The notes: generated by a model from the sequence alone, not told the origin. Counted from the stretch's first letter, positions 16,185 to 25,167 are shown. The stretch: 64,000 nucleotides of DNA from DATIYF01 sp035517775 (GCA_035517775.1 DATIYF010000017.1:43937-107936); one strand, 5' to 3'. A program made the numbers and translations.

Positions 16185-18164
16185 ATGATCCGATTCCTGC
16201 AAACCCCCGGGCCGCTCAAGAAAATCATCCTTGGCGGAATTTTGCTGGTCATCTGTGGCGCCATGGTCATCACCCTGGTGCCCGGAGGGTTGGATTTCGG
16301 CTTCAGCGGCCCGGGCAAGGGCGTCCTCGCCCAGGTGGCCGGCCAAGACATCACCACCCAGGAAGTGGATAAACAGGCCCGGCAAATGTTGCAGCAGCAA
16401 TTGCCGCGCGGTGGAGAGCAGGCCGCGGCCCTGCTGCCTTTCTTCGCCTCCCGCGCCGCCGAGAACATGATCAACGAAAAGGCCATCGTCGCGGAAGCCC
16501 AGCGTATGGGTCTGCGCGCCACCGATGAAGACGTGCGCGACGAGCTGCAGCACGGCCAATATGCCGCCGCCTTCTTTCCCGGCGGCAAATTCATCGGCCA
16601 GGATGAATATGAGGCCCGCTTGCAGCAGTACGACCTCACCGTTCCCCAGTTCGAAGAGGAAGTGAAAGAAGACATTCTCTTCACTAAGCTGCGCGACCTG
16701 GTCACCGGCGGCGCCGTCGTCACCAATGCCGAAATCCACCAGGCATTCCAGAAGCAGAACACCAAGGTGAAGTTCGAATATGCCGTCCTGAAAAAAGACG
16801 ACGTTCTCAACGGCATTCACCCTGCCGAGCCAGAGCTGAAGGCCTTCTACGACCAGAATAAAGCCTCCTACAACAACTCCATTCCCGAGAAGCGCAAGAT
16901 CGAATACGCCATCTTCGATTTCAGCAAGCTGCAGGATCAGGTTACCGTCTCGCACGCCGACCTGCTCGAGTACTACGACGAGCACCGCGATGAGTACCGC
17001 GTCCCCGAGCAGGTCAATGTCAGCCACATTCTGATCAAGACCCCGCTGCCCGGTCCGGACGGCAAAGTCGATCCCCAGGGCCTGGACGCGGCCCGCAAAA
17101 AGGCCGATGACCTTCTGCAACAGCTCAAAGCCGGCGGCAACTTTGCCGATCTGGCCAAGAAATATTCCGAAGACACCGATAGCGCCAAAAACGGCGGCTC
17201 CCTGGGCTGGATTCAGCGCGGCCGCTTTCCTTCGCCCGATCTTGAAAGCGCCGCCTTCTCTCTGCCCAAAGGCGCCACCAGCGGCGTCATCAACACCGGC
17301 TACGGCTTCGACATCATTCATGTGAATGATAAGCAGGACGCCCACATGAAAACCCTGGAAGAAGTCTCCAGCGAAATCGAGCCCGTGCTCAAGCAGCAGA
17401 AAGCCACGCAGATGGCCCAAAGCCAGGCCAACGCGCTGGTCACGCAGTCGCAGAACGGCAGCCTGGAAAAAGCGGCGGCCGCCAAGGGCCTGTCCCTCAT
17501 CACCACCTCCTTCGTGGCCCGCAATGACGCCCTGCCGGGCATCGGCGACTCCCGCCCGCTCATGGATGCCATCTTCACCGAGCCCCTCAACACCCCCAAC
17601 GACGTTCAGTTGAGCTCGGGCTTCGCCGTTTTTCAGGTGCTTCAGATTCAGCCGCCCTCGACGCCCACCTTCGATGAAATTCAGTCCCGCGTTGAGCAGC
17701 AATTCAAAAACCAGCGCGCCGCCTCTCTCCTCACCCAGAAAACCCAGGAGCTTTCCGACCGCGCCAAAGCGGAGCACGATCTCAAGAAGGCCGCCAAGGA
17801 GCTCGGGGCCACGGTGAAGACCAGCGACTTCGTGCTGCCCACCGACCAGGTGCCTGATATCGGCGCCATGTCCGGCTCCGCCGCCGTCGCCTTCAACCTC
17901 AAGCCCGGCGAAATCAGCGGCCCCCTCGATAATGGCGATAGCGGCGCCGTGCTCTCCCTGCTCGACCGCCAGGAGCCCAGCGATCAGGACTATGCCGCCA
18001 AGAAAGATCAGATTCGCGCATCCCTCTTGCAGAACAAGCAGGGGGAACTCTTTGAGATGTTTCTCTCTGATCTGCGCACTCGTATGGAGAAGTCCGGCAA
18101 GATCAAAATCAATCAGGATGAAATGAAAAACCTCACTCGCCCGCGGGGCGAAGAGGGCGAATAG
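16185..18164 (+). CDS. SurA/PpiD-type periplasmic peptidylprolyl isomerase
   Basis: A 659-residue membrane-anchored chaperone. Residues about 12-33 form one transmembrane helix, with the rest periplasmic. A SurA_N-like helical region covers about 45-190, and a PpiC/parvulin domain about 274-385, recognisable from VSHILIK ... FADLAKKYSEDT ... GGSLGWI ... GYGFDIIHV. The C-terminal third returns to a helical chaperone fold. It should assist folding of exported proteins by cis-trans prolyl isomerisation. The architecture is PpiD-like rather than free SurA because of the N-terminal anchor. malQ follows 39 bp downstream. Confidence 0.9.
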   Translation: MIRFLQTPGPLKKIILGGILLVICGAMVITLVPGGLDFGFSGPGKGVLAQVAGQDITTQEVDKQARQMLQQQLPRGGEQAAALLPFFASRAAENMINEKAIVAEAQRMGLRATDEDVRDELQHGQYAAAFFPGGKFIGQDEYEARLQQYDLTVPQFEEEVKEDILFTKLRDLVTGGAVVTNAEIHQAFQKQNTKVKFEYAVLKKDDVLNGIHPAEPELKAFYDQNKASYNNSIPEKRKIEYAIFDFSKLQDQVTVSHADLLEYYDEHRDEYRVPEQVNVSHILIKTPLPGPDGKVDPQGLDAARKKADDLLQQLKAGGNFADLAKKYSEDTDSAKNGGSLGWIQRGRFPSPDLESAAFSLPKGATSGVINTGYGFDIIHVNDKQDAHMKTLEEVSSEIEPVLKQQKATQMAQSQANALVTQSQNGSLEKAAAAKGLSLITTSFVARNDALPGIGDSRPLMDAIFTEPLNTPNDVQLSSGFAVFQVLQIQPPSTPTFDEIQSRVEQQFKNQRAASLLTQKTQELSDRAKAEHDLKKAAKELGATVKTSDFVLPTDQVPDIGAMSGSAAVAFNLKPGEISGPLDNGDSGAVLSLLDRQEPSDQDYAAKKDQIRASLLQNKQGELFEMFLSDLRTRMEKSGKIKINQDEMKNLTRPRGEEGE

Positions 18165-18203
18165 CAGGCTGCCCTCACAAACGGAGTTTCTTCAGGAACG
18201 TAC

Positions 18204-19736
18204 ATGCCCTTCCCCCGCGCTACCGGCATTCTGCTGCACCCCATTTCCTTGCCGGCGCGGGGCGACATTGGCGATCTCGGCCCCGCCGCCTACGAATTCG
18301 TTGACTTCCTGGCCGCCGCCCGTCAGGGCCTGTGGCAGGTGCTTCCCCTCGGCCCTCCCGCCAACGGAAATTCCCCTTACTCCTCCACCTCCGCGTTTGC
18401 CGGCAATCCCATGCTCATCAGCCTGGATCGCCTGGCCGAGCGCGGCTGGCTGGCGCCCTCGCGCTTGCAGAATCTCCCGCGGGAAGTCGGCCCCATTGAC
18501 TATCCGGCGCTCTCCGAACACAAACTGCCTTTACTCTCCGAAGCTGCCGGCCATTTTCTTGCGAACGCCTCCCCCGGACAGCGCCGCCGCTTCGAGGATT
18601 TCTGCCGCCAGAACGCCTGGTGGCTCGATGATTTTGTTCTGTTTGATGCCATCCGCGCCCGCCGTCCCGGCGTGCGCTGGAGCCAGTGGCCTGCCGGCAT
18701 TGCCCGCCGCGAGCCCGCCGCCCTCGAAGCCGCCTGCGCCGAAAACGCCTCCGAGCTGGCCCTTCGCCGCGTCCTGCAATTTTTCTTCTATGAGCAATGG
18801 CGCGCCCTGCGCCTGTACTGCGCTGAGCGCTCCATTCGCGTGGTCGGCGATATCGCTATTTTCGTGGATTACGATAGCGCCGACGTCTGGGCCCACCGCG
18901 AGCTCTTCCGCCTGCGCCACGATCTTGAGCCCGAGGTGGTCTCTGGCGTGCCCCCTGACGCCTTCAGCGCCACCGGCCAGCGTTGGGGCAATCCTCTCTA
19001 CGACTGGCAGGCCATGCGCGCGCGCGGCTACGAATGGTGGATTCAGCGCCTGCGCTGGGCCACCCAGACCTGCGACTTCATCCGCCTCGATCACTTCCGT
19101 GGCTTCGCCCAGTTCTGGGAGATTCCCGCCCACGAGCCCACCGCCATCCACGGTCGCTGGGTGGATGGGCCAAAAGACGACCTCTTCAACAAACTGCGCG
19201 AAGCCTTAGGCGGCCTGCCCTTCTTTGCGGAAGACCTCGGCATGATCACCCCCGATGTCTATGAACTCCGCGACCGCCACCATATTCCCGGCATGGCGGT
19301 CTTGCAGTTCGGCTTCGGTGATCCCGGCGCCCACATCTATCTGCCCCACCGCCTTACTCCCAACTGCGTCATCTATACCGGCACCCACGATAATGACACC
19401 ACTCTCGGCTGGTGGAATTCCGGCGCCACCGAGTATGAGCGCCGCGCCGTGGAGGCCTGCGTTGGACGCGGAGAAGATGGGGTGCACTGGGCTCTCATTC
19501 GCCTGGCCCAGAATTCTGTTGCCAGCCTGGCGGTAGTGCCCTTGCAGGATGTTCTCGGTCTGGGCAGCGAAGCCCGCCTGAATACTCCCAGCACTCATTT
19601 CGGAAATTATCTCTGGCGCTATCAGCCCGGCTCGCTCAAGCCCGAGCTCGCGCGGCGTCTGGCCGATCTGGCCGAAGTGACCGACCGCCTGCCGCAGCCT
19701 GTCCCCATTCCCCCCGCCGAAGATTTCGCGGCCTGA
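18204..19736 (+). CDS. malQ: 4-alpha-glucanotransferase
   Basis: A 510-residue GH77 amylomaltase, which transfers glucan segments between maltodextrins. Family hallmarks are all present: the N-terminal GILLHPISLP and GNSPYSSTSAF, the acidic loop DIAIFVDYDSADVWAH, the nucleophile region FIRLDHFRGF, the acid/base region FFAEDLGMI and the substrate motif YTGTHDNDTTLGWW. The length is normal for the bacterial enzyme. It is cytoplasmic. It follows the isomerase gene by 39 bp and may be cotranscribed, although the functions are unrelated. Confidence 0.96.
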   Translation: MPFPRATGILLHPISLPARGDIGDLGPAAYEFVDFLAAARQGLWQVLPLGPPANGNSPYSSTSAFAGNPMLISLDRLAERGWLAPSRLQNLPREVGPIDYPALSEHKLPLLSEAAGHFLANASPGQRRRFEDFCRQNAWWLDDFVLFDAIRARRPGVRWSQWPAGIARREPAALEAACAENASELALRRVLQFFFYEQWRALRLYCAERSIRVVGDIAIFVDYDSADVWAHRELFRLRHDLEPEVVSGVPPDAFSATGQRWGNPLYDWQAMRARGYEWWIQRLRWATQTCDFIRLDHFRGFAQFWEIPAHEPTAIHGRWVDGPKDDLFNKLREALGGLPFFAEDLGMITPDVYELRDRHHIPGMAVLQFGFGDPGAHIYLPHRLTPNCVIYTGTHDNDTTLGWWNSGATEYERRAVEACVGRGEDGVHWALIRLAQNSVASLAVVPLQDVLGLGSEARLNTPSTHFGNYLWRYQPGSLKPELARRLADLAEVTDRLPQPVPIPPAEDFAA

Positions 19737-19812
19737 ACCTTATCGCAGGTGTGGGGACAGCCGCCCCCGGCTTGTCCAGTGGAGCGAAGCTCCACGGTGG
19801 CAGGGGCGCATC

Positions 19813-19841
19813 AAAAAAGCCGGAACCTTGCGGCTCCGGCT
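19813..19841 (-). terminator. Rho-independent terminator of the XRE gene
   Basis: On the minus strand agccgga (19841-19835) pairs with tccggct (19824-19818) around a 10-base loop and runs into six T's. It lies 55 bp after the XRE stop codon. Confidence 0.7.
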
Positions 19842-19895
19842 CAAGTTGGCAGTTTGCCCGGAAAAAAATCGCGTGGCGCGGACGCCCTCGCCTGA

Positions 19896-20435
19896 TTACG
19901 CACTCCTTCTCGGCCGCACCGTCAAATCCCGCACCTGCGTCAGCACGCTCGACATCTGCAAGGCGCTCAGCTGCGAGACGAACGGCAGCAGTTCGGCAAT
20001 GAACTGGTCTTTCATCAGGTCGCGCACTTCTTCCTGCCGGCCGCGCTCGCCGCCGCTCAGCAGGTCAGGCACGCTCACTTCCAGCGCCCGCGCCAGCCGT
20101 TCCAGGGAAGAAAGCGTGGGCGTCGCTTTCTCGTTCTCGATTTTGGAAACGTAGGTCCGGGGCACGGCCATGCGCGTCGCCAGTTGCCGTTGGCTCAGGC
20201 CGTTGCGCAGGCGCAGCGACCGGATCGCCGCCGCCAGGTTCAAATGCCCCCGGCTGCCGCCGCTCAGCGTGACCAGCTGCGGCTCGGGCACGGCCTCCAC
20301 CATCTCGGGCTCGTCCTCGTCCAAAGCCGTGTGGCACCGGCGGCAAAGATTATTGGTTGTTCGGAATTGAACCAGCAGGCAACGGTCGCAACGAACCACT
20401 TCCCTTGAATCTACCGGGGCAAGCGTGGTGGCCAT
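19896..20435 (-). CDS. XRE-family transcriptional regulator with N-terminal zinc ribbon
   Basis: A 179-residue protein. It begins with a CxxC-x11-CxxC zinc ribbon (C16, C19, C31, C34), then an acidic linker, then an XRE helix-turn-helix (about 68-122) with the recognition segment LSQRQLATRMAVPRTYVSKIEN. The C-terminus is helical and may oligomerise. It should bind DNA as a repressor or activator. The target is unknown; an HD-domain gene is divergently transcribed about 190 bp away. The gene has its own terminator. No strong Shine-Dalgarno precedes the ATG. Confidence 0.9.
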   Translation of the reverse strand: MATTLAPVDSREVVRCDRCLLVQFRTTNNLCRRCHTALDEDEPEMVEAVPEPQLVTLSGGSRGHLNLAAAIRSLRLRNGLSQRQLATRMAVPRTYVSKIENEKATPTLSSLERLARALEVSVPDLLSGGERGRQEEVRDLMKDQFIAELLPFVSQLSALQMSSVLTQVRDLTVRPRRSA

Positions 20436-20626
20436 CTAGGTTTGGGAGTTGCCAGAGCGGAGGCGTCTCCTGGAACTTCAAAAACCTGCACGAAGTTCCA
20501 ACCTGCAGCGTAATCTGCGGTACGATGCCTGTGGATGTCAAGGAAATTCTGGCGCGAAACCCAGAATATTCCGGCTACAACACCGGCATCTACCGGAGAA
20601 AACCGGGAGAAAACGGGTAAAACTTC

Positions 20627-21232
20627 ATGCCCACTCGCCAGGACGCCTGGGGTTTACTAACTGAGTTCACTCAGTCGGAAAGTTTGCGCAAGCACGCCCT
20701 TGCCGTCGAGGCTTGCATGCGCGCCTGCGCCCGCAAGTTTTCCGCCGACGAAGATCTTTGGGGCGTGGTCGGACTTATTCATGACTTCGACTATGAGAAA
20801 TGGCCCAGCCTCGAAGATCACCCTTACAAGGGCAATGAGATTCTGGCGCAGCGCGGCTACTCCGAGGAAATTCGCCGCGGCATCCTGTCCCACGCCGAGT
20901 ACACCGGCGTCTCTCGCGACACGCCGATGGAAAAGGCCCTCTTCGCCTGCGACGAGCTCGCCGGCTTCATCACCGCCGTTGCCCTGGTAAAACCCGGCAA
21001 GTCCCTGGCCGAGGTGGATGCGAAATCTGTGCGCAAAAAGATGAAAGACAAGGCCTTCGCCCGCAGCGTCCACCGCGAAGACATCGTGAACGGGGCCGCC
21101 GCTCTGGGCGTGGATCTCGAAGAGCACATTGCCTTCTGCATCGAGGCCATGAAAGGAATTGCGGAGACGCTCGGTCTGGATGGCCGTGCCGCGAAATCCG
21201 ATGCCAACCGCGAACTGGGACCTCACTCCTGA
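20627..21232 (+). CDS. HD-domain hydrolase-like protein
   Basis: A 201-residue single HD domain of the HDIG type. The metal-binding residues are visible as H in LRKHALAVEACM, the HD pair in VVGLIHDFDYEKW, and H in GILSHAEYTG followed by D in LFACDELAGF. Such proteins hydrolyse phosphate esters or nucleotides, often without known substrates. It is divergent from the XRE regulator, which may control it. No partner gene gives a clue about the substrate. Confidence 0.85.
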   Translation: MPTRQDAWGLLTEFTQSESLRKHALAVEACMRACARKFSADEDLWGVVGLIHDFDYEKWPSLEDHPYKGNEILAQRGYSEEIRRGILSHAEYTGVSRDTPMEKALFACDELAGFITAVALVKPGKSLAEVDAKSVRKKMKDKAFARSVHREDIVNGAAALGVDLEEHIAFCIEAMKGIAETLGLDGRAAKSDANRELGPHS

Positions 21233-21258
21233 GAACCGGCTGTCTAAGGCCTGAAAAC

Positions 21259-21324
21259 CTTCGTGTGCCTTCGCGCCCTTCGTGGTCCGTGAATTGACGA
21301 AGCTACCGGCCTCCATGCCATTGA
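21259..21324. repeat. Left direct repeat flanking the VapBC-type module
   Basis: A 66-base segment starting cttcgtgtgccttcgcg that matches the segment at 22060-22125 at about 53 of 66 positions by hand count, in the same orientation. The first half belongs to the dispersed accacgaaggcac repeat family. Confidence 0.65.
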
Positions 21325-21357
21325 GCATAAGTAAGGAATCCGTGATAAAGTAAGGAT

Positions 21358-21606
21358 ATGGCGATCTTGGAGAAGCAAGCCAAAATTACCAGTAAAGGGC
21401 AAATCACCGTGCCTCGCGAAGTCCGGCGCATCCTGGGCGTCACCAGCGGGGACCGCCTTGTATTTGAAAGCGACGGAAGAAGCGTCCGCGTGCGTCCGGT
21501 TCGTAGCAAACCTGCTTTCCATAAGTATCGCGGCATCGGTAATCCGCGAATCGGCTCCGGAAAGAAAGCAATCTCCCGCTGGCTGCGGCAGATGCGCGGC
21601 CAATGA
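21358..21606 (+). CDS. AbrB/MazE-fold antitoxin (VapB type)
   Basis: An 82-residue protein with an N-terminal SpoVT-AbrB swapped-hairpin DNA-binding domain (AKITSKGQITVPREVRRILGV ... GDRLVFES) and a basic C-terminal tail that would wrap the toxin. Its stop overlaps the start of the PIN gene by four bases (ATGA), as is usual for VapBC pairs. It should neutralise the PIN RNase and repress its own promoter. AAGGAT precedes the ATG. Confidence 0.92.
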   Translation: MAILEKQAKITSKGQITVPREVRRILGVTSGDRLVFESDGRSVRVRPVRSKPAFHKYRGIGNPRIGSGKKAISRWLRQMRGQ

Positions 21607-22025
21607 CTACCGCGCTTGATACCAACGTCATCATCGCTCTATGGGACAAGGATCCCGCTCTGAGCCTCCGCGCACAGATAGCCCTCGAAGCCGCATTTCG
21701 CCGCGGTCCTCTGACGATCGCAGCGCCCGTCTTTGCCGAATTGATTGCCGCCCCGGGCCGGACAGAATTCTTTGTCGATTCGTTCTTGGAAGAAACCGGC
21801 ATTGCCGTGGATTGGGTGCTGGACGAGCCCGTCTGGCGCTCTGCCGGGCGTGCTTTCCAGGCTTATGCCGAGCGTCGCCGCAAGCAACGCGATGCGGGCG
21901 CCCGGCGCATCCTGGCGGATTTCATGATCGGAGCCCACGCATTCTCGCGTGGCTTTCGCCTGCTGACGCTGGATGAGCACCTGTATGAGACCGCATTTCC
22001 TTCTCTTACAATCGCGACCATATGA
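21603..22025 (+). CDS. vapC: PIN-domain ribonuclease toxin (VapC type)
   Basis: A 140-residue PIN domain. The acidic Mg2+-binding residues are visible: D6 in ALDTNVIIALW, E in VFAELIA, D in ILADFMIGAHA and D in LLTLDEHLYET. VapC toxins cut tRNA or rRNA when the antitoxin is lost. The gene is translationally coupled to the AbrB-type antitoxin. The whole two-gene module is framed by imperfect direct repeats, which may mark how it arrived. The RNA target is unknown. Confidence 0.92.
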   Translation: MTTALDTNVIIALWDKDPALSLRAQIALEAAFRRGPLTIAAPVFAELIAAPGRTEFFVDSFLEETGIAVDWVLDEPVWRSAGRAFQAYAERRRKQRDAGARRILADFMIGAHAFSRGFRLLTLDEHLYETAFPSLTIATI

Positions 22026-22059
22026 CGCGGCCGCCGGCTGAGAACGGAGAAGCGGCAGC

Positions 22060-22125
22060 CTTGGTGTGCCTTCGTGCCCTTCGCGCTCCGCGAATTGACG
22101 ACGTTGCCGGCCGCCGTGCAATCAA
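22060..22125. repeat. Right direct repeat flanking the VapBC-type module
   Basis: Starts cttggtgtgccttcgtg and continues through gaattgacga; it is the partner of 21259-21324. Confidence 0.65.
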
Positions 22126-22144
22126 GGAATCATCCAGGGGAACA

Positions 22145-23671
22145 TCACCTTAGCACTTCGCCCAACTTCCCGTGGGCTATCAAATCACACACCCGCGCCA
22201 TGTCCCCGTACATGACTCTATCTTTTTCCACGGTGGCGCAGACCGCTCGAATCGCCGCGTGCGCCGCCTGTCCGCGCTTCGAAGTCTTGAGCGGCAGCAG
22301 AAAATCCAACGCCTGCGCCGCCGCCATGGCTTCAATTGCCAGCACGTTCCGCGTGTTCTCCACAATGCGCCGCAGCTTCAGCGCCGCCGTCATGCCCATG
22401 GAAACGTAATCTTCCTTATTGCCCGAGGTGGTGATCGAATCCACCGACGCAGGGTGCGCCAGCACCTTGTTCTCGCTCGCCAGCGCCGCCGCGGTCACCT
22501 GCGGCATCATGAAGCCCGAATTCAGCCCCGCGTCCGGCGCCAAAAATGGCGGCAGACCTTCATTCAGCGCCGGGTTCACCAGTCGCTCGATCCGCCGCTC
22601 AGAAATTCCCGCCAGCGCGCTCAAAGCGATCCCAAGAAAGTCCAGCGCAAAGGCCACCGGCTCGCCGTGAAAATTCCCGCCCGACAGCACCTCGCCTTCG
22701 CCCTGGCTCTGACCGGCAAACACCAGCGGATTATCCACTGCCGAGTTCGCTTCGGTCTCCATCACGCCGCGGCAGTGGGCCAACGTGTCGCGCACCGCGC
22801 CGTGCACCTGGGGAATGCAGCGCAGCGAGTACGCGTCCTGCACCCGCCCGCACTCGGCATGAGACTTGCGAATCTCGCTCCCTTCCAGCATCTTGCGCAG
22901 GTTCGCGGCGGTCGCCAGTTGCCCGCTGTGCGGCCGCGATCTATGAATCCTCTCATCAAAGGCCACGTCCGTTCCGCGCAGCGCGTCCAGAGTCAGCCCG
23001 CCAATTACGTCGGCGGAGTCCACCAGTGTTTCCGCTGCCAGCAGCGCCAGCGTTCCCACCGCCAGCATGCCCTGCGTTCCGTTGATCAATGAGACCGCTT
23101 CCTTGGCCTCAAGCACGAGCGCCCTGATCTGGGCCTGATGCAGGGCTTCCACCCCCGGCCTGCGTGCGCCCTTTTCGTCGAGGCATTCGCCCTCTCCGAT
23201 CAGCACCAGCGCCAGATGCGCCAGCGGCGCCAGGTCTCCGCTTGCCCCCACGCTCCCTTGCGAGGGGACGAAAGGCGTCACTCCGCGATTCAGCAACTCG
23301 CACAGCGTATCAATCACCATCGCGCGCACGCCGGAGTAACCCTTCGCCAGCGAATTCGCCCGCAGCAGCATCATGGCTCGGGTCTCAGCCGCCGGCAGCG
23401 GCTCTCCCACCCCCACCGCGTGCGAGCGCAGCAGGTTCACCTGCAGCTCGCGAATCTGCTCGCCGGCAATGCGCACGTCGCTCAACTTGCCTACGCCGGT
23501 AGTGATTGCGTAGGAAACCTTGTTGCCGGCGACCATGGCGTCCACCACCGCGCGTGCTCGCTCCACCGCTTCGCGTGCATCCGGAGCCAGCAACACCGCG
23601 CGCCGCTCGGTCGCCACTTCGCGCACCGCTTCCAGCGTCAGATCGTTGCCGTTGATGTGAAGCGCCTTCAA
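22145..23671 (-). CDS. hutH: Histidine ammonia-lyase
   Basis: A 508-residue enzyme that converts histidine to urocanate plus ammonia, the first step of histidine catabolism. The MIO cofactor triad Ala-Ser-Gly lies in SVGASGDLAPLAHL at residues 143-145 when translation begins at the TTG at 23671, nearly the position known in characterised HutH. An ATG further upstream (23728) would add 19 residues that translate a dispersed accacagaggc repeat, so I reject it. The Gly-rich and NTEANSAVDNP-type active-site motifs are also present. No other hut gene is in the window. Confidence 0.93.
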   Translation of the reverse strand: MKALHINGNDLTLEAVREVATERRAVLLAPDAREAVERARAVVDAMVAGNKVSYAITTGVGKLSDVRIAGEQIRELQVNLLRSHAVGVGEPLPAAETRAMMLLRANSLAKGYSGVRAMVIDTLCELLNRGVTPFVPSQGSVGASGDLAPLAHLALVLIGEGECLDEKGARRPGVEALHQAQIRALVLEAKEAVSLINGTQGMLAVGTLALLAAETLVDSADVIGGLTLDALRGTDVAFDERIHRSRPHSGQLATAANLRKMLEGSEIRKSHAECGRVQDAYSLRCIPQVHGAVRDTLAHCRGVMETEANSAVDNPLVFAGQSQGEGEVLSGGNFHGEPVAFALDFLGIALSALAGISERRIERLVNPALNEGLPPFLAPDAGLNSGFMMPQVTAAALASENKVLAHPASVDSITTSGNKEDYVSMGMTAALKLRRIVENTRNVLAIEAMAAAQALDFLLPLKTSKRGQAAHAAIRAVCATVEKDRVMYGDMARVCDLIAHGKLGEVLR

Positions 23672-23694
23672 AGCTTTGCCGTCACGTTTTTGCC

Positions 23695-23728
23695 TCGGTG
23701 TCCTTTGCGCCTCTGTGGTTGGGATCAA
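23695..23728. repeat. Dispersed accac-gag repeat at the hutH 5' end
   Basis: On the minus strand this reads accacagaggcgcaaaggac, a copy of the repeat family. It forms an open extension of hutH in frame and is a trap for gene callers. Confidence 0.7.
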
Positions 23729-23805
23729 CTGAGGCAGAGATCACCTGACCACGGAGGGCGGCAAACGAAACCGGGAAGCGCCCTGTTTCAGAATTCAGCG
23801 GCGGT

Positions 23806-23931
23806 TGTCAATCGAATTTCTGGCCGCTTCTAAGCTCTCCCAAAATGGGAAATCCCGCTAACTCCAACTCGTCAGACTACTTACGCCATTTTCCCAAACT
23901 GGGCAAATCCACAGATGTTCCGTGCGGAACA
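23806..23931 (-). promoter_or_regulatory. Putative regulatory region upstream of hutH
   Basis: It holds two near-identical 18-19-mers, tcccaaaatgggaaatcc (23838-23855) and tcccaaactgggcaaatcc (23892-23910), each with a CCCAnnnTGGG dyad, and a palindrome TGTTCCgtgcGGAACA (23916-23931). On the minus strand a TTGACA (23811-23806) could be a -35 box for hutH, but the -10 is poor. Confidence 0.4.
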
Positions 23932-23953
23932 TTAAGCGCGTTTCTGCCCCGCT

Positions 23954-24388
23954 CTACCGCCCCACTGCCTCGCGAAACACGCTCATGTACTTCTCTGGCA
24001 GGGGAGCGCTCTTCATCTGCGCGTTGGTCACGATGTGTGTGGTCTCGCCCTCAGCCAGCACCGCGCCGTCGCTCGCGCGCACCAGTTCATAGCCAAAATG
24101 CACCACCGTTTCGCGCACGTTTTTCAGGCGTGTGCGCACAAGCACCTCATCGTCATAGCGCACCGGCGCCTTGTAGCGGCAGCGCGCCTCCACCACCACG
24201 ATATAGCAGCCATCCTGCTGCTCCATGTCGCGGTAGGAAAAGCCCAGCTGGCGCAGCAGCTCCACCCGCCCAATCTCAAACCAGATGAAGTGGTTGGCAT
24301 GATAGACCACGCCCATCTGGTCGGTCTCAGCGTAGCGCACCCGCACCCGGCTCTCTGAAATCATAGGCGAGTGGTTGCCGCCGCTCAC
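23954..24388 (-). CDS. Acyl-CoA thioesterase (YbgC/4HBT hot-dog family)
   Basis: A 144-residue hot-dog-fold protein. The catalytic Asp region of the 4HBT/YbgC type is clear: VRYAETDQMGVVYHANHFIWFE, followed by the helix GRVELLRQLGFSY. It should hydrolyse acyl-CoA thioesters. The GTG start at 24388 has GGAG six bases upstream and overlaps the stop of the enoyl-CoA hydratase gene (GTGA), so it belongs to the acyl-CoA catabolic operon; an internal ATG at 24364 is an alternative start. Confidence 0.88.
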   Translation of the reverse strand: MSGGNHSPMISESRVRVRYAETDQMGVVYHANHFIWFEIGRVELLRQLGFSYRDMEQQDGCYIVVVEARCRYKAPVRYDDEVLVRTRLKNVRETVVHFGYELVRASDGAVLAEGETTHIVTNAQMKSAPLPEKYMSVFREAVGR

Positions 24389-25167
24389 TGGCCACTCCAG
24401 CGCGGCTTGCGCTTTTCCAGAAAGGAAGTGATGCCCTCGCGAAAATCTTCCGTGGCGCGGATGGCGGCGTTCTCGCGCACCGCGGCTTCGATCTGCGCAT
24501 CGAGCTCAGCGCGTGCGTGCTCGGTGAGCAGGCGCTTGGTCAGCCGCAATGAGGCCGGGCTGCTCTCCATGATCTGCGCCGCGAGTTCATGCGCGCGCGC
24601 CATCAACCTCTCCGCCGGCACGATTTCGTTGATCAGGCCCAGGCGCAGCGCCTCCTCGGCGGCGAAGAGCCTGCCGGTCAGCAGCAGGTCGCGGGCCTGC
24701 TTCTCCCCCACCTGGCGCAGCAGGAAGGTCGAAACGATGGCGGGCACGAACCCGATGCGCACCTCAGTGTATCCAAACCTGGCTTCGGGCACGGCCAGCG
24801 TGAAGTCGCACAGCAGCGCCAGGCCGGTGCCGCCGGCGATGGCTGGGCCATTGACCGCGGCGATTGTGACCTTCGGGAACTCATAGAGCGAGCGGAACAA
24901 CTGCACCATGGTGCGCGAGTCTTTGAGGTTCTGCTCGGGGGTGCGGCCCACCAGGGCCTTCAGGTTCTCCAGGTCCATGCCAGAGCAGAAGGCCTTGCCC
25001 GCGCCGGTGAGCAAAAGCACCTGCGCCGGCGAGCGCTCGACTTCGGCTAGCGCACGCAACAAGTCTTCGATCAGCTCATAGCTGATGGCGTTGCGCTTCT
25101 CGGGGCGGTTGAGGGTGATCGTCGCGAGCGCGCTGTCGTAGGTGAGTTGGAGAGTCCTGTAGTCCAT
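24385..25167 (-). CDS. Enoyl-CoA hydratase/isomerase family (possible methylglutaconyl-CoA hydratase)
   Basis: A 260-residue crotonase-fold enzyme. The oxyanion-hole motifs are present: GKAFCSGMDLENL near residue 60 and VNGPAIAGGTGLALLCDFTLA near residue 105, followed by FGYTEVRIGFVPAIVS carrying the catalytic Glu region. I chose the ATG at 25167 because the 14 extra residues to 25209 run into a repeat. Sitting between an HMG-CoA lyase and a thioesterase, with an MCC-type carboxyltransferase upstream, it is plausibly the LiuC-type hydratase of leucine catabolism. That specificity is inference. Confidence 0.85.
   Translation of the reverse strand: MDYRTLQLTYDSALATITLNRPEKRNAISYELIEDLLRALAEVERSPAQVLLLTGAGKAFCSGMDLENLKALVGRTPEQNLKDSRTMVQLFRSLYEFPKVTIAAVNGPAIAGGTGLALLCDFTLAVPEARFGYTEVRIGFVPAIVSTFLLRQVGEKQARDLLLTGRLFAAEEALRLGLINEIVPAERLMARAHELAAQIMESSPASLRLTKRLLTEHARAELDAQIEAAVRENAAIRATEDFREGITSFLEKRKPRWSGQ

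Noticed and set aside
16089..17777. A 562-codon minus-strand frame over the peptidylprolyl isomerase
   Set aside because: Shadow of the SurA/PpiD gene; its start and end bear no relation to intergenic signals.
20525..20620. A 31-codon frame before the HD gene
   Set aside because: Short, no Shine-Dalgarno, and no link to a terminator or amino-acid gene, so not enough to call it a leader.
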